From Roseiarcus sp963806935 (GTDB taxonomy: Bacteria; Pseudomonadota; Alphaproteobacteria; Rhizobiales; Beijerinckiaceae): a DNA stretch of 64,000 nucleotides. Where the stretch lies: contig CAWEAT010000010.1 of NCBI GenBank assembly GCA_963806935.1, positions 1 through 64,000 on the forward strand. Reading direction: 5' to 3'. Made by a program: the position numbers and the translations under genes. Below the pieces are notes generated by a model. The model made no database searches. It was not told the origin of the DNA and saw nothing but the letters and a program-made list of their open reading frames with translations. Shown piece after piece: positions 54,588 through 63,510 of the stretch (positions are counted from its first letter, which is position 1; each line of letters starts with the position of its first letter).

Positions 54588-55829
54588 ATGGCCGCCCCCG
54601 CTCCGCTCTCGCCGCTCGCGCCGAAGACCTATCCCGCCCTGCCCCCGATCGCCGGGGTGCGCTTCGCGACCGTCGAAGCGGGGGTGCGCTACGCGGGGCG
54701 AACCGACGTCATGCTGGCGCTCTTCGATCGCCCCGCGGCGGTCGCGGGCGTGTTCACCCGGTCCAAATGCCCCTCGGCCCCGGTCGACTGGTGCCGCGCC
54801 CATCTCGCCCGCGGGTCGGCGCGCGCGCTGATCGTCAATTCCGGCAACGCCAACGCCTTCACCGGCGGCGTCGGCGCGGCCGCGGTCGCCCATGTCGCGG
54901 AGGCCGCCGCGAAGGCGATCGGCGCCCACACGAGCGAAATCTTCATGGCCTCGACCGGCGTCATCGGCGAGCCGCTCGACGGGACGCGCATCGCCCGCGT
55001 GATCGGCGCGCTGGTCGCGGAGGCGAAGGCCGAGGGGCTCCTTGGCGCCGCCAAGGCGATCATGACCACCGACACCTATCCGAAGATCGCGACCGCGCGG
55101 GTCAAGGTCGGCGACGCCGAGGTCGTGATCAACGGCATCGCCAAGGGCGCGGGCATGATCGCGCCCGACATGGCGACCATGCTGGCCTACGTCTTCACCG
55201 ATGCGGCGATCGCGCCCGGCGCGCTGCAGGCGATGCTGTCGAAATCGGTCGACCGCTCGTTCAACGCGATCACCGTCGACAGCGACACCTCGACCTCCGA
55301 CACGCTGATGATCTTCGCCACCGGAGAGGCTCGGGGCGCGCCGCGGATCGAGGACGCCGCCGATCCGCGCGCGGCCGCCTTCAGGCGCGCGCTCGACAAG
55401 CTCCTGCGCAATCTTGCGCAACAGGTCGTGCGCGACGGCGAAGGGGCGCGCAAGTTCATCACCGTCAATGTCGAGGGCGCGGCGAGCCGCAAGGCGGCGA
55501 AGCGCATTGCGTTCTCGATCGCCAATTCGCCGCTGGTCAAGACCGCCTGCGCCGGCGAGGACGCCAATTGGGGGCGCGTCGTCATGGCGGTCGGCAAGGC
55601 GGGCGAGAAAGCCGAGCGCGACACGCTCGACATTTTCTTCGGCAAGATTCGCGTCGCCCACGGAGGCATGCGCGATCCCGACTACGACGAAGCGGCGGCG
55701 TCGGCTTACATGAAGCGCGACGCGATCGAGATCACCGCCGACCTTCACCTCGGGCGCGGCCGCGCGACGGTGTGGACCTGCGACCTGACCAAGGAATATG
55801 TCGCGATCAACGGCGACTATCGCTCGTGA
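54588..55829 (+). CDS. argJ: Bifunctional glutamate N-acetyltransferase / amino-acid acetyltransferase
   Basis: 413 residues. Autocatalytic proenzyme: GAGMIAPDMATMLAYVF holds the ATML cleavage Thr. VNSGNANAFTGGVG, GVIGEPL and CAGEDANWGRVVMAVG are landmarks. Recycles the acetyl group between N-acetylornithine and glutamate for arginine synthesis. Its stop overlaps the mutT start by GTGA, so the two are coupled. Confidence 0.96.
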   Translation: MAAPAPLSPLAPKTYPALPPIAGVRFATVEAGVRYAGRTDVMLALFDRPAAVAGVFTRSKCPSAPVDWCRAHLARGSARALIVNSGNANAFTGGVGAAAVAHVAEAAAKAIGAHTSEIFMASTGVIGEPLDGTRIARVIGALVAEAKAEGLLGAAKAIMTTDTYPKIATARVKVGDAEVVINGIAKGAGMIAPDMATMLAYVFTDAAIAPGALQAMLSKSVDRSFNAITVDSDTSTSDTLMIFATGEARGAPRIEDAADPRAAAFRRALDKLLRNLAQQVVRDGEGARKFITVNVEGAASRKAAKRIAFSIANSPLVKTACAGEDANWGRVVMAVGKAGEKAERDTLDIFFGKIRVAHGGMRDPDYDEAAASAYMKRDAIEITADLHLGRGRATVWTCDLTKEYVAINGDYRS

Positions 55830-56227
55830 AGGTGCTGCTCGTCGTCGCGGCGGCGCTGATCGACGCGGACGGACGGGTGCTGTTGGCGCAACGGCCGAAA
55901 GGCAAGCCGCTCGAGGGCCTGTGGGAGTTTCCGGGCGGCAAGATGGGCGCCGCCGAACTCCCGGAGGAGGCGCTGATCCGCGAACTCGCCGAGGAGCTCG
56001 GGATCACGGTCAAGGCGGCCTGCCTCGCGCCGCTGACCTTCGCGAGCCACGCTTACGACGACTTCCACCTCTTGATGCCGCTCTACATCTGCCGCAGGTG
56101 GGAGGGCTTCGTTCAGCCGCTCGACGGACAGGCGCTGAAGTGGGTGCGGCCCAGAGACCTGCGCCGCTACCCTATGCCGCCCGCGGACGCGCCGCTGATC
56201 CCCCATCTCGAGGATCTGCTGGGCTGA
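55826..56227 (+). CDS. mutT: 8-oxo-dGTP diphosphatase (MutT-type Nudix)
   Basis: 133 residues. GGKMGAAELPEEALIRELAEE is a complete Nudix box in the G-x5-E-x7-REUxEExGU pattern. VLLAQRPKGKPLEGLWEFPGG is the usual N-terminal lead. Removes oxidised dGTP. GTGA overlap with argJ. Confidence 0.92.
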   Translation: MKVLLVVAAALIDADGRVLLAQRPKGKPLEGLWEFPGGKMGAAELPEEALIRELAEELGITVKAACLAPLTFASHAYDDFHLLMPLYICRRWEGFVQPLDGQALKWVRPRDLRRYPMPPADAPLIPHLEDLLG

Positions 56228-56242
56228 GCGACGCGCGCCCGC

Positions 56243-56755
56243 TTAGGGGGCCGCCGTCCAGGTCTTGTAGTCGTCGTCCGACATCTTCGGCAGATTGCGG
56301 ATGAAGGCGACGATCGACCAGATGTCCTGATCGGATGCTCCGGCGAGGCCGAAGCTCGGCATGCCGGTGAACTTGATGCCGTTCTTGATCACCCAGAAGA
56401 GCTGCGGCGCGGTCCGCTCTTTCGCCATCGCCTTGAGATCGGCGGGCACCGGCTTCAGTCCCTCGGACCACTTGGCCCAATTGGCGTTCGGCGGTCCGCC
56501 GTGACAATTGACGCAGCCGATGGTCGAATAGACCTTCGCGCCCGCCTTGACGGTCTCGGCGTCGTCGAGATTGGCTGGCGGCTGGTCGGTCGCGTGGCCC
56601 GCGACCGAAGCGCCGCGGACACTGGCCAGCGCCCAATCCACGATCGCTGGATTATCGACGTTTTCGGCGACGCTGTAGAAGCCGCCGAACAAATAGATGG
56701 CCACGGCAATGGCGCCCAGGATCGCAAGGGCGCCGATGAAGGCGAGAAACCGCAT
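56243..56755 (-). CDS. Membrane-anchored class I cytochrome c
   Basis: 170 residues. Uncleaved N-terminal helix (FIGALAILGAIAVAIYLFGG) anchors it. Heme site GCVNCHGGPPNANW (CxxCH), distal Met in KFTGMPSFG. Single-heme carrier of periplasmic electron transport, related in pattern to CytC551/553-like proteins. Converges with mutT. Confidence 0.9.
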   Translation of the reverse strand: MRFLAFIGALAILGAIAVAIYLFGGFYSVAENVDNPAIVDWALASVRGASVAGHATDQPPANLDDAETVKAGAKVYSTIGCVNCHGGPPNANWAKWSEGLKPVPADLKAMAKERTAPQLFWVIKNGIKFTGMPSFGLAGASDQDIWSIVAFIRNLPKMSDDDYKTWTAAP

Positions 56756-56868
56756 GGGTCCGTCTCCTGTCCCCCTCGATCGCCGCTACGGACGGGATCG
56801 CGGCGCGCTGCGAGCCGACGCGCCGGCAAACGCGCGAAACGCAGCATCCGCCGGGCGAAGGCCAAGGG

Positions 56869-57291
56869 TCAAGCCCCGAACAGGGCGACTCCCTCGGCGA
56901 CCGCCGCCTTTTCGAGAGCGCGATCGAGGGTCGCCAGCGGCAGCGCCTCTCGTTTGGCTAGCTCAAGATAGGCGGCGTCGTAAACGGTGAGCCTGTGCTT
57001 GCGGGCGAGCGTCATCAACGCGTCGTCGTCCGGCAGAGCCGTCAATCGAACGGGCAACAGCGCGAAACGGCGAAGAAAAGCGGCCGGAGGCTTCCGGTGT
57101 GGCGATTTCGCCGCTTCGCTCATGATCGCGAGCGCGTTGCGACAGCCATCGTACAAAAAGAAGAGAATTGCGCGTCTCGACGCGCGTCACGTAGCCCGAG
57201 GCGGCTTCGATCGCGCGGATCCAGCTTCTCGGATCGGAGGTTTCTCCAACCACGAGACCGGCCAGGATCGAGGCGTCAATACGAAACTCAA
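56869..57291 (-). pseudogene. vapC: VapC-type PIN-domain toxin, frameshifted
   Basis: About 140 residues. FRIDASILAGLVVGET holds the first acidic residue of the PIN nuclease; a break near 57165 (extra T in CTTTTTG) leads to LYDGCRNALAIMSEAAK and YDAAYLELAKREALPLATLD with the later Asp/Asp pair. TTGA overlap with the antitoxin stop. The toxin would cut RNA. Frame also appears off by one at the start near 57285. Confidence 0.78.
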
Positions 57292-57544
57292 TATTTGTGC
57301 CCCTCATGGCGACTCGCCAGGATTTCAGCCAGCGGGGCCTTGCCGAAGTTCTCGCGCTGAGGGCTTTGAGTTCCTTGATCGCCTCGGCGACTTCGGCGGA
57401 TCGCACTTCGGTTTCGGGCACGACGCGCGCAATTGTCTTGCCGTGGCGGGTGATGCGGACGGTGCGGCCGCGCTCCACCTCGTTCAAAAGCTCCGCCCAT
57501 TTGGCCTTGGCGTCGGAAGCTTGATATTCCAGAATGTCAGCCAT
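57288..57544 (-). pseudogene. vapB: VapB/Phd-type antitoxin, frameshifted
   Basis: About 85 residues. MADILEYQASDAKAKWAELLNEV starts a Phd/YefM DNA-binding fold; GRTVRITRHGKTIARVVPE is the usual strand; one base is missing near 57357 and the other frame gives REN then FGKAPLAEILASRHEGHKY and the stop at 57288. Neutralises VapC and represses the pair. Confidence 0.78.
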
Positions 57545-57644
57545 GATTTCGACCGGTCAGTTTGACTGGTCAAAAGATAACATAGTCTTGTTCGGCCCGC
57601 CACGCGGCAAGGGCGGGTTAAATCCTTCCGTGTAGACCAACCCA

Positions 57645-58610
57645 ATGCCGAAGCCCGCCCGCTCCCCTGCTCGCCCCGCCCTCCCCGCCGCGCCCGACCT
57701 CGCCCAGGCGGCGGCCGCGTGGCTCGTCCATCTCGCCGGCGAGCGGCGGTTGTCGGAGCGCACGATCGAGGCTTACGGCCGCGACTTGCGGCAGTTTCTC
57801 GGCTTTCTCGGCGAGCGGTTCGGCGCGCCGCCGAAAGTCGCCGATTTCACCGATTGCGCGCCTGCGGACCTTCGCGCCTTTCTCGCCCGCCGGCGGGCGG
57901 AAGGCGTCGAGGGCCGGTCGCTCCAGCGCGCGCTCTCGGCCTTGAGGTCTCTCGCCCGCCATATAGCGCGCGAAAGCGGGCAAACAGCCGCGGCGCTCGG
58001 CGCCTTGCGCGCTCCCAAGGCCGCGCGCCGCCTGCCGCGGCCGTTGAGCGCGCCGGACGCCACCGCCGTGACCTCGGTCGCCGCCCGCGAAGGCGAGGCG
58101 CGCGAGCCCTGGGTGCTGGCGCGCGACGCCGCCGTGCTGGCGCTCCTCTATGGCGCGGGTCTGCGCATTTCCGAGGCGCTGTCGATCACACGCGCCGATG
58201 CGCCGATCGGCGACATCGACGCGATCACGGTCGTCGGCAAGGGCCAGAAGACGCGCTCGGCGCCGATCATCGCCCCGGTGCGCAGGGCGGTCGAGGATTA
58301 CCTCGCGCTCTGTCCCTATCGGCTCAAACCCGACGGGCCGCTGTTCGTCGGCGTGAAGGGCGGCCGGCTGTCGCCGCGGATCGTGCAATTCGCGATGGCG
58401 CGCATGCGCGGCGCTCTCGGCCTGCCCGACACCGCGACGCCGCATGCGCTCCGCCACTCCTTCGCGACCCACCTCCTCGCCCGCGGCGGCGATCTGCGCA
58501 CGATCCAGGACCTGCTCGGCCACGCCTCGCTGTCGACGACGCAGGTCTATACCGGCGTCGACAGCGCCCGGCTTCTCGCCGCCTACCGCGCCGCCCATCC
58601 TCGGGCCTGA
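57645..58610 (+). CDS. xerC: Tyrosine recombinase XerC-like
   Basis: 321 residues. N-terminal SAM-like domain (RTIEAYGRDLRQFLGFLGERF); catalytic residues: Arg in YGAGLRISEALS, HALRHSFATHLL, HASLSTTQVYTGVD (H and nucleophile Tyr). Resolves chromosome dimers at dif with XerD. Divergent from vapBC. XerC vs XerD by eye is not certain. Confidence 0.9.
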   Translation: MPKPARSPARPALPAAPDLAQAAAAWLVHLAGERRLSERTIEAYGRDLRQFLGFLGERFGAPPKVADFTDCAPADLRAFLARRRAEGVEGRSLQRALSALRSLARHIARESGQTAAALGALRAPKAARRLPRPLSAPDATAVTSVAAREGEAREPWVLARDAAVLALLYGAGLRISEALSITRADAPIGDIDAITVVGKGQKTRSAPIIAPVRRAVEDYLALCPYRLKPDGPLFVGVKGGRLSPRIVQFAMARMRGALGLPDTATPHALRHSFATHLLARGGDLRTIQDLLGHASLSTTQVYTGVDSARLLAAYRAAHPRA

Positions 58611-58677
58611 CACCCCTATCGACGCCCTCGGGCGCGGGCGCTAAGAAGGCGGCGCTGCTGTTGGGAGAAGCAAGGTC

Positions 58678-59571
58678 ATGTCAGGCAAACGCATCGTCTT
58701 CACCGGGGGAACGGGCAAGGCCGGGCGCCACGCGGTCCCGCATCTCGTCGCCCACGGCTATTCCGTCCTCAACGTCGATCTGAAGCCGCTCGACGCCAAG
58801 GGCGTGCCGACGCTGATCGCCGATCTCACCGACAGCGGCCAGGCGTTCAACGCGCTGACCACCCACCCGACATTCGCCGGATTCGAGGCCGGCCATGCGC
58901 CGCGCCCGCCCGACGCGGTGGTCCATTTCGCCGCCATACCGCGAGTGCTGATCGAGCCGGACAACGTGACCTTCGCCGCGAACGTGATGAGCACCTACAA
59001 CGTGATCGAGGCGGCGATGAAGCTCGGCGTGCGCAAGGTCGTGATCGCCTCGAGCGAGACCACCTACGGCGTCTGCTTCGCTGAGGGCGACAAGGACTTC
59101 CACTCGTTTCCGCTCGAGGAGGACTACGACATCGATCCGATGGACTCCTATGGCCTGTCCAAGGTCTGCAATGAAAAGACCGCGCGCGCCTTCGCGATGC
59201 GCTACGGAGCAGACATCTACGCGCTCAGGATCGGCAACGTGATCGAGCCGCACGAATATGGTCCGTTCAAGGGCTATGCCGCCAACCCGCCGGTGCGCAA
59301 GCGCAACGCCTGGAGCTATATCGACGCGCGGGACCTCGGCGAAATCGTCCGCTTGTGCCTGGAGAAGGACGGACTCGGCTTCCAGGTGTTCAACGCGACC
59401 AACGATACGATCACGCTCAACATGCCGACCAAGGAAGCGCTGAAGCAACTTGCGCCGAAGACGCCCGTCACGCGCGAGATGGGCGAGTACGAGGCGCCGT
59501 TGTCGAACCGAAAAATCCGCGAAGTGCTGGGCTTCAAGGAGGCGCACAACTGGCGTCAGTACGCGGGCTGA
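58678..59571 (+). CDS. NAD-dependent epimerase/dehydratase family protein
   Basis: 297 residues. Extended SDR: RIVFTGGTGKAGRHAVPHL, VHFAAIPRVLIEP, ASSETTYG (Ser/Thr), DSYGLSKVCNE (Tyr-x3-Lys). Pattern is close to the uronate-dehydrogenase-like oxidoreductases of alphaproteobacteria; product not determinable. After xerC by 67 bases with no strong overlap. Confidence 0.88.
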   Translation: MSGKRIVFTGGTGKAGRHAVPHLVAHGYSVLNVDLKPLDAKGVPTLIADLTDSGQAFNALTTHPTFAGFEAGHAPRPPDAVVHFAAIPRVLIEPDNVTFAANVMSTYNVIEAAMKLGVRKVVIASSETTYGVCFAEGDKDFHSFPLEEDYDIDPMDSYGLSKVCNEKTARAFAMRYGADIYALRIGNVIEPHEYGPFKGYAANPPVRKRNAWSYIDARDLGEIVRLCLEKDGLGFQVFNATNDTITLNMPTKEALKQLAPKTPVTREMGEYEAPLSNRKIREVLGFKEAHNWRQYAG

Positions 59572-60022
59572 GCGACAAGTCCTCTGACGAGGGGGCGCGC
59601 GAAAGTCTCGCAAAACCGCAACACAAAACAGCGTGGGCCCCGACGCCTTGGGCGTACCGGGGCCCTGTTTCGCTGCTGGCGAAACTTCTGGGATGTTGCA
59701 GATGATTTCTCGGCGGCGAAGACGCTTGGCCTTCGCGCCTGCCGCCAAGCAGGTTTGATCAGCGATTTTTGAGAGCGCCCTTCCGCTCTGGCATGTCGAG
59801 CGGGGACGGCGCTTCGACCCTGGTCACGCCAGGGTCATTCCCTTTGGTCCGGCGGAGTCATGGCTACCCCGTCTTTCTGCCGCGCCTCGAGTTCGGCCGG
59901 CGGTTGCGTCGCCTTCGCATGGCCTGTTTCATGACGACGCAGCGAGATTGTCGCCCGAAAGCCGCGGCTGTCAAATCAAATTTGAGCCGCGTGCGGATAG
60001 ACGTTGCGGCAAAAGGAAGCGC
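59572..60022. other. Intergenic region between epimerase and maeB, two hairpins
   Basis: 450 bases between converging genes. Holds the hairpin listed at 59635 and another, GACCCTGG-TCACG-CCAGGGTC at 59816-59836. Also a CAAATTTGAG palindromic part near 59976. No coding frame is convincing. Confidence 0.4.
59635..59665 (+). terminator. Terminator-like hairpin after the epimerase gene
   Basis: GGGCCCCGACGCC pairs with GGCGTACCGGGGCCC with a two-base bulge, loop TTG, and TGTTTCG after it. Suits termination of the epimerase transcript. Confidence 0.6.
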
Positions 60023-62302
60023 CTATGCGCTTGCGGCTTCGACGGCTGCGATCGCCGTCATGTTGACGATCCCGCGCGCGGTCACCGATGGCGTCAGCAC
60101 GTGCGCGGGCTTCGCCGGGCCTATGAGAATCGGCCCGACCGGAAGAGCGTTGGCGATCACCCGGGTGAGCTGCAACGCCGTGCTGCCGGCGTCGAGATTG
60201 GGGAAGATCAGCACGTTCGCCTCGCCATGCAGGCGTGAGTTCGCAATCACGCGCTCGCGGGCGACCATCGACAGCGCGGTATCGGCCTGCATTTCGCCAT
60301 CGACCTCGAGATCAGGCGCCCGCTCTTGAAGAAGGCGCAGCGCCTCGCGCATTTTCAGCGCGGAGGGCGTGTCGGCGGAGCCGAAGTCGGAATGCGAGAT
60401 CAGCGCGATCTTCGGCGCGATGCCGAAGCGGCGCACATGATGGGCGCAGGCGATCGCGGTGTCGGCGATTTCCTCCGCGCTCGGATCGTAGCGCACATGG
60501 GTGTCGGCGAGGAAATAGACGCCCGCCTGGGAGATGACCAGCGACAGCGCCGAGAAATCCTTGACCCCGGGCGCGAGGCCGACGATGTCGCGGATGTGGT
60601 CGAGCCGCGACGTGAACCGCCCTTCGAGGCCACAGATCAACGCATCGACTTCGCCGCGATGCAGAGCCAGGGCGCCGATGACGCTCGGCGACGATCGCAC
60701 GACGATCCGGGCCACGTCCGGGGTCACGCCCTTTCGCGCCGCCACTTTCAAATAGGTCGCGACATAGTCTCGGTAGCGCGGATCGTCGCTCGGGTCGATG
60801 ATCTCGAAATCGGCGTTCGGACGGATCGTCAGGCCAAACCGCTTGATGCGGTCCCTGATCACGTCCGGCCGGCCGATCAGGATCGGCCTCGCAATGCGCT
60901 CCTCCAGCACCACCTGCGTCGCCCGGAGCACCCGTTCGTCCTCGCCCTCGGAATAGATCACGGTCTTCATCGCCGCCCGCGCCTTGGCGAACAGCGGCTT
61001 CATGATGAAGCCGGAGCGGAAGACGAACCGGTTGAGCTGGTCGGCGTAGGCGTCGAAATCGACGATCGGCCGGCGAGCGACGCCGCTCTCCATCGCCGCG
61101 CGGGCCACCGCCGGCGCGATGCGCAGCATGAGCCGCGGATCGAACGGGCTCGGGATCAGCGAGGTCTTGCCGAACAGCGAGGCCTCGCCGCCATACGCCA
61201 GGGCCGCGACCTCGGAGGGCGTCTCGCGGGCCAGCGCCGCGATCGCCGCGACCGCGGCCTTTTTCATCGCCTCGTTGATCTCGCTCGCTCCGGCGTCGAG
61301 CGCGCCGCGAAATATGTAGGGGAAGCACAGGACGTTGTTGACCTGGTTGTGGTAGTCGGAACGGCCGGTGCAGATCATGACGTCCGGGCGCGCCTCGAGC
61401 GCCAATTCCGGCATGATCTCGGGCGTCGGATTGGCGAGCGCCATGACCAGCGGATCGCGCGCCATCAGCTTGAGCATCTCGGGCTTGAGGACGCCGCCGG
61501 CCGAGAGGCCAAGGAAGATGTCGGCGCCGGGAATGGCCTCGGCGAGCGTGCGGGCGCTGGTCTCGCGCGCGTAGACCGCTTTCCAGCGGTCCATCAGCTT
61601 CTCGCGGCCTTTGTAGACGACGCCCTCGATGTCGCAGACGATGATGTTCTCGCGCTTCGCCCCGAGCGAGACGAGGAGATTGAGCGAGGCGAGCGCTGCT
61701 GCGCCTGCGCCCGAGCAGACGATCTTGACTTCGCCAATCTTCTTGCCGGCAAGCTCGAGCGCGTTGACGATCGCCGCGGAAACGATGATCGCCGTGCCGT
61801 GCTGGTCGTCGTGGAACACCGGAATGCCCATCCGGGCCTTCGCCTTCTCCTCGACCTCGAAACACTCAGGGCCCTTGATGTCCTCGAGATTGATTCCGCC
61901 GAAGGTCGGCTCGAGGGCGACGATGACGTCGACCAGCTTGTCGATGTTCTTCTCCGCCACCTCGATGTCGAACACGTCTATTCCGGCGAATTTCTTGAAC
62001 AGGACCGCCTTGCCCTCCATCACCGGCTTGCCCGCGAGCGGGCCGATATCGCCGAGGCCGAGCACGGCGGTTCCGTTCGTCAGAACCGCGACGAGGTTCT
62101 GGCGCGCGGTGTAGATCGCGGCGGTGTGGGGGTCGGCCGCAATCGCTTCGCAGGGGAATGCGACGCCGGGCGAATAGGCGAGCGCAAGGTCGCGCTGGTT
62201 GGCGAGCGGCTTGGTGGCGACGACCTCGAGCTTTCCCGGCCGCGGCGCGCTGTGGAAGTGCAGGGCATCCGCCTTGAGATCGGCCGCGCCTTCCTTGGCC
62301 AT
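60023..62302 (-). CDS. maeB: NADP-dependent malic enzyme with phosphotransacetylase-like domain
   Basis: 759 residues. N-terminal malic enzyme (residues 1-430): LALAYSPGVAFPC, LVAVLTNGTAVLGLGDIG, KPVMEGKAVLFKKFAGIDVFD, IPVFHDDQHGTAIIVSAAIVN and SGAGAAALASLNLLVSLG. The C-terminal 310 residues resemble phosphate acetyltransferase (VIYSEGEDERVLRATQVVLEE) without its activity, normally used for regulation. Converts malate to pyruvate and CO2, giving NADPH. Typical for Rhizobiales. Confidence 0.96.
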   Translation of the reverse strand: MAKEGAADLKADALHFHSAPRPGKLEVVATKPLANQRDLALAYSPGVAFPCEAIAADPHTAAIYTARQNLVAVLTNGTAVLGLGDIGPLAGKPVMEGKAVLFKKFAGIDVFDIEVAEKNIDKLVDVIVALEPTFGGINLEDIKGPECFEVEEKAKARMGIPVFHDDQHGTAIIVSAAIVNALELAGKKIGEVKIVCSGAGAAALASLNLLVSLGAKRENIIVCDIEGVVYKGREKLMDRWKAVYARETSARTLAEAIPGADIFLGLSAGGVLKPEMLKLMARDPLVMALANPTPEIMPELALEARPDVMICTGRSDYHNQVNNVLCFPYIFRGALDAGASEINEAMKKAAVAAIAALARETPSEVAALAYGGEASLFGKTSLIPSPFDPRLMLRIAPAVARAAMESGVARRPIVDFDAYADQLNRFVFRSGFIMKPLFAKARAAMKTVIYSEGEDERVLRATQVVLEERIARPILIGRPDVIRDRIKRFGLTIRPNADFEIIDPSDDPRYRDYVATYLKVAARKGVTPDVARIVVRSSPSVIGALALHRGEVDALICGLEGRFTSRLDHIRDIVGLAPGVKDFSALSLVISQAGVYFLADTHVRYDPSAEEIADTAIACAHHVRRFGIAPKIALISHSDFGSADTPSALKMREALRLLQERAPDLEVDGEMQADTALSMVARERVIANSRLHGEANVLIFPNLDAGSTALQLTRVIANALPVGPILIGPAKPAHVLTPSVTARGIVNMTAIAAVEAASA

Positions 62303-62402
62303 TCACGCCTCCCGTCGACTAGCTATGCGTGAGACTGTGTTGCGCCATTCGACCGATGAGGACAAGTGCGCCCGAGGCCGACGCGGCTTTGCGCGCACGG
62401 CG

Positions 62403-63350
62403 CTATTGCTGGTCGTCGTCCGCCTGCTGCGCGCCGGCCTCACGCTCGACCGGCGGTTGCGCCGGAGATTGCGGGTCGGCGGGTTGCGCGGCGACAGTCT
62501 CAGCCGCTGGGGGTTGCGGCGGCGTTGCGTCCGGCGCGCCGGACTGGGGCGCGCTTTCGCCTCTCGCGTCGGCTCTTCGCAGTCCGGAATCCTCGTCTCG
62601 AAGAAAAGCTTCCCACTGCTTCTGCGTGCCAAAAAAGGCGTCGCGATCGACGCGGGCCTGGATGCCGGCGATTGAGCCGTCGGACTGGTATTGCCAGAAA
62701 TGCCAGGGCCGCGGACCGTATTTGACCGACGGCTGGTACTTCGTCGAGCGGACCCAGATCGGGTAATCCATGAAGGCGCCGTCCGCGAGGATCGCCTGGT
62801 AGAAATCGACGGTCGTGTAGATGATCGGCCGCTTGCCGTAGTGACGCTGCATCTCGTCCAGCATCACCTTCATCTCGGAGATGGCGTCTTGCTGGGTGAG
62901 ATGGCGATGGCAGGTCTTCGATGTCGGGGTCGCCTCGACATCGAGGACCGGCGGCAGCGCGTCACCCTCGACCGGGGCGTTCTGCTCGAAATTGGCCATC
63001 TCCTCCATCGGCGGCCTGCACCAGTAGACGAAATGATAGGCGCCGCGCGGCACTCCAGCCGCCTTCGCGCCAGTCCAATTGGCCTGGAAGCGGGCGTCGG
63101 CGTTGTCGCCGCCCTCCGTGGCCTTGATCCAGGCAAACTTGACGCCGCTGCCCGCGACTGCGTTCCAGTCGATGTCGCCCTGGAACTTGGAGACGTCGAT
63201 GCCGTGGATCGGGTAGTCGGTCGGTCTCGGCAAATCGGAGCTGAGCGCATCCAGTGGGCCGACGCCGCTGCCGCAGCCCGAGAGAGCGGCCGCGAGCGCA
63301 AGCGCAAAAGCGCTCAGGACCTTGGGAATGACAATCTTGCCGTCCGGCAT
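62403..63350 (-). CDS. GH25-family lysozyme lipoprotein
   Basis: 315 residues. Signal peptide with lipobox ALSGC. Catalytic fold GH25: PIHGIDVSKFQGDIDW, KFAWIKATEGG, RGAYHFVYW, PPVLDVEATPTSKTC (Asp and Glu pair) and YPIWVRSTKYQPSV. A low-complexity Pro/Gln-rich tail (about 60 residues) follows. Cleaves peptidoglycan glycan strands. Divergent from the polysaccharide deacetylase. Confidence 0.92.
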   Translation of the reverse strand: MPDGKIVIPKVLSAFALALAAALSGCGSGVGPLDALSSDLPRPTDYPIHGIDVSKFQGDIDWNAVAGSGVKFAWIKATEGGDNADARFQANWTGAKAAGVPRGAYHFVYWCRPPMEEMANFEQNAPVEGDALPPVLDVEATPTSKTCHRHLTQQDAISEMKVMLDEMQRHYGKRPIIYTTVDFYQAILADGAFMDYPIWVRSTKYQPSVKYGPRPWHFWQYQSDGSIAGIQARVDRDAFFGTQKQWEAFLRDEDSGLRRADARGESAPQSGAPDATPPQPPAAETVAAQPADPQSPAQPPVEREAGAQQADDDQQ

Positions 63351-63510
63351 CGTCAGCCTGTAAAAATCGCTCCGGGGACCGTAGTCTCGCCGGACGATCG
63401 ATTGTAGCGGTTGGCGGAAACCTAGAGCGATCCTTGTAACGCTTCGTTAACACGCCCCCACGCGCCGGCTCCTAACCCCGCCGCGCGCGCAACCCGCTGG
63501 GAACCCCTCT

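Noticed and set aside
60326..62332. 668-codon plus-strand open frame opposite maeB
   Set aside because: Exact antisense of a clear malic enzyme, with composition typical of shadow frames.
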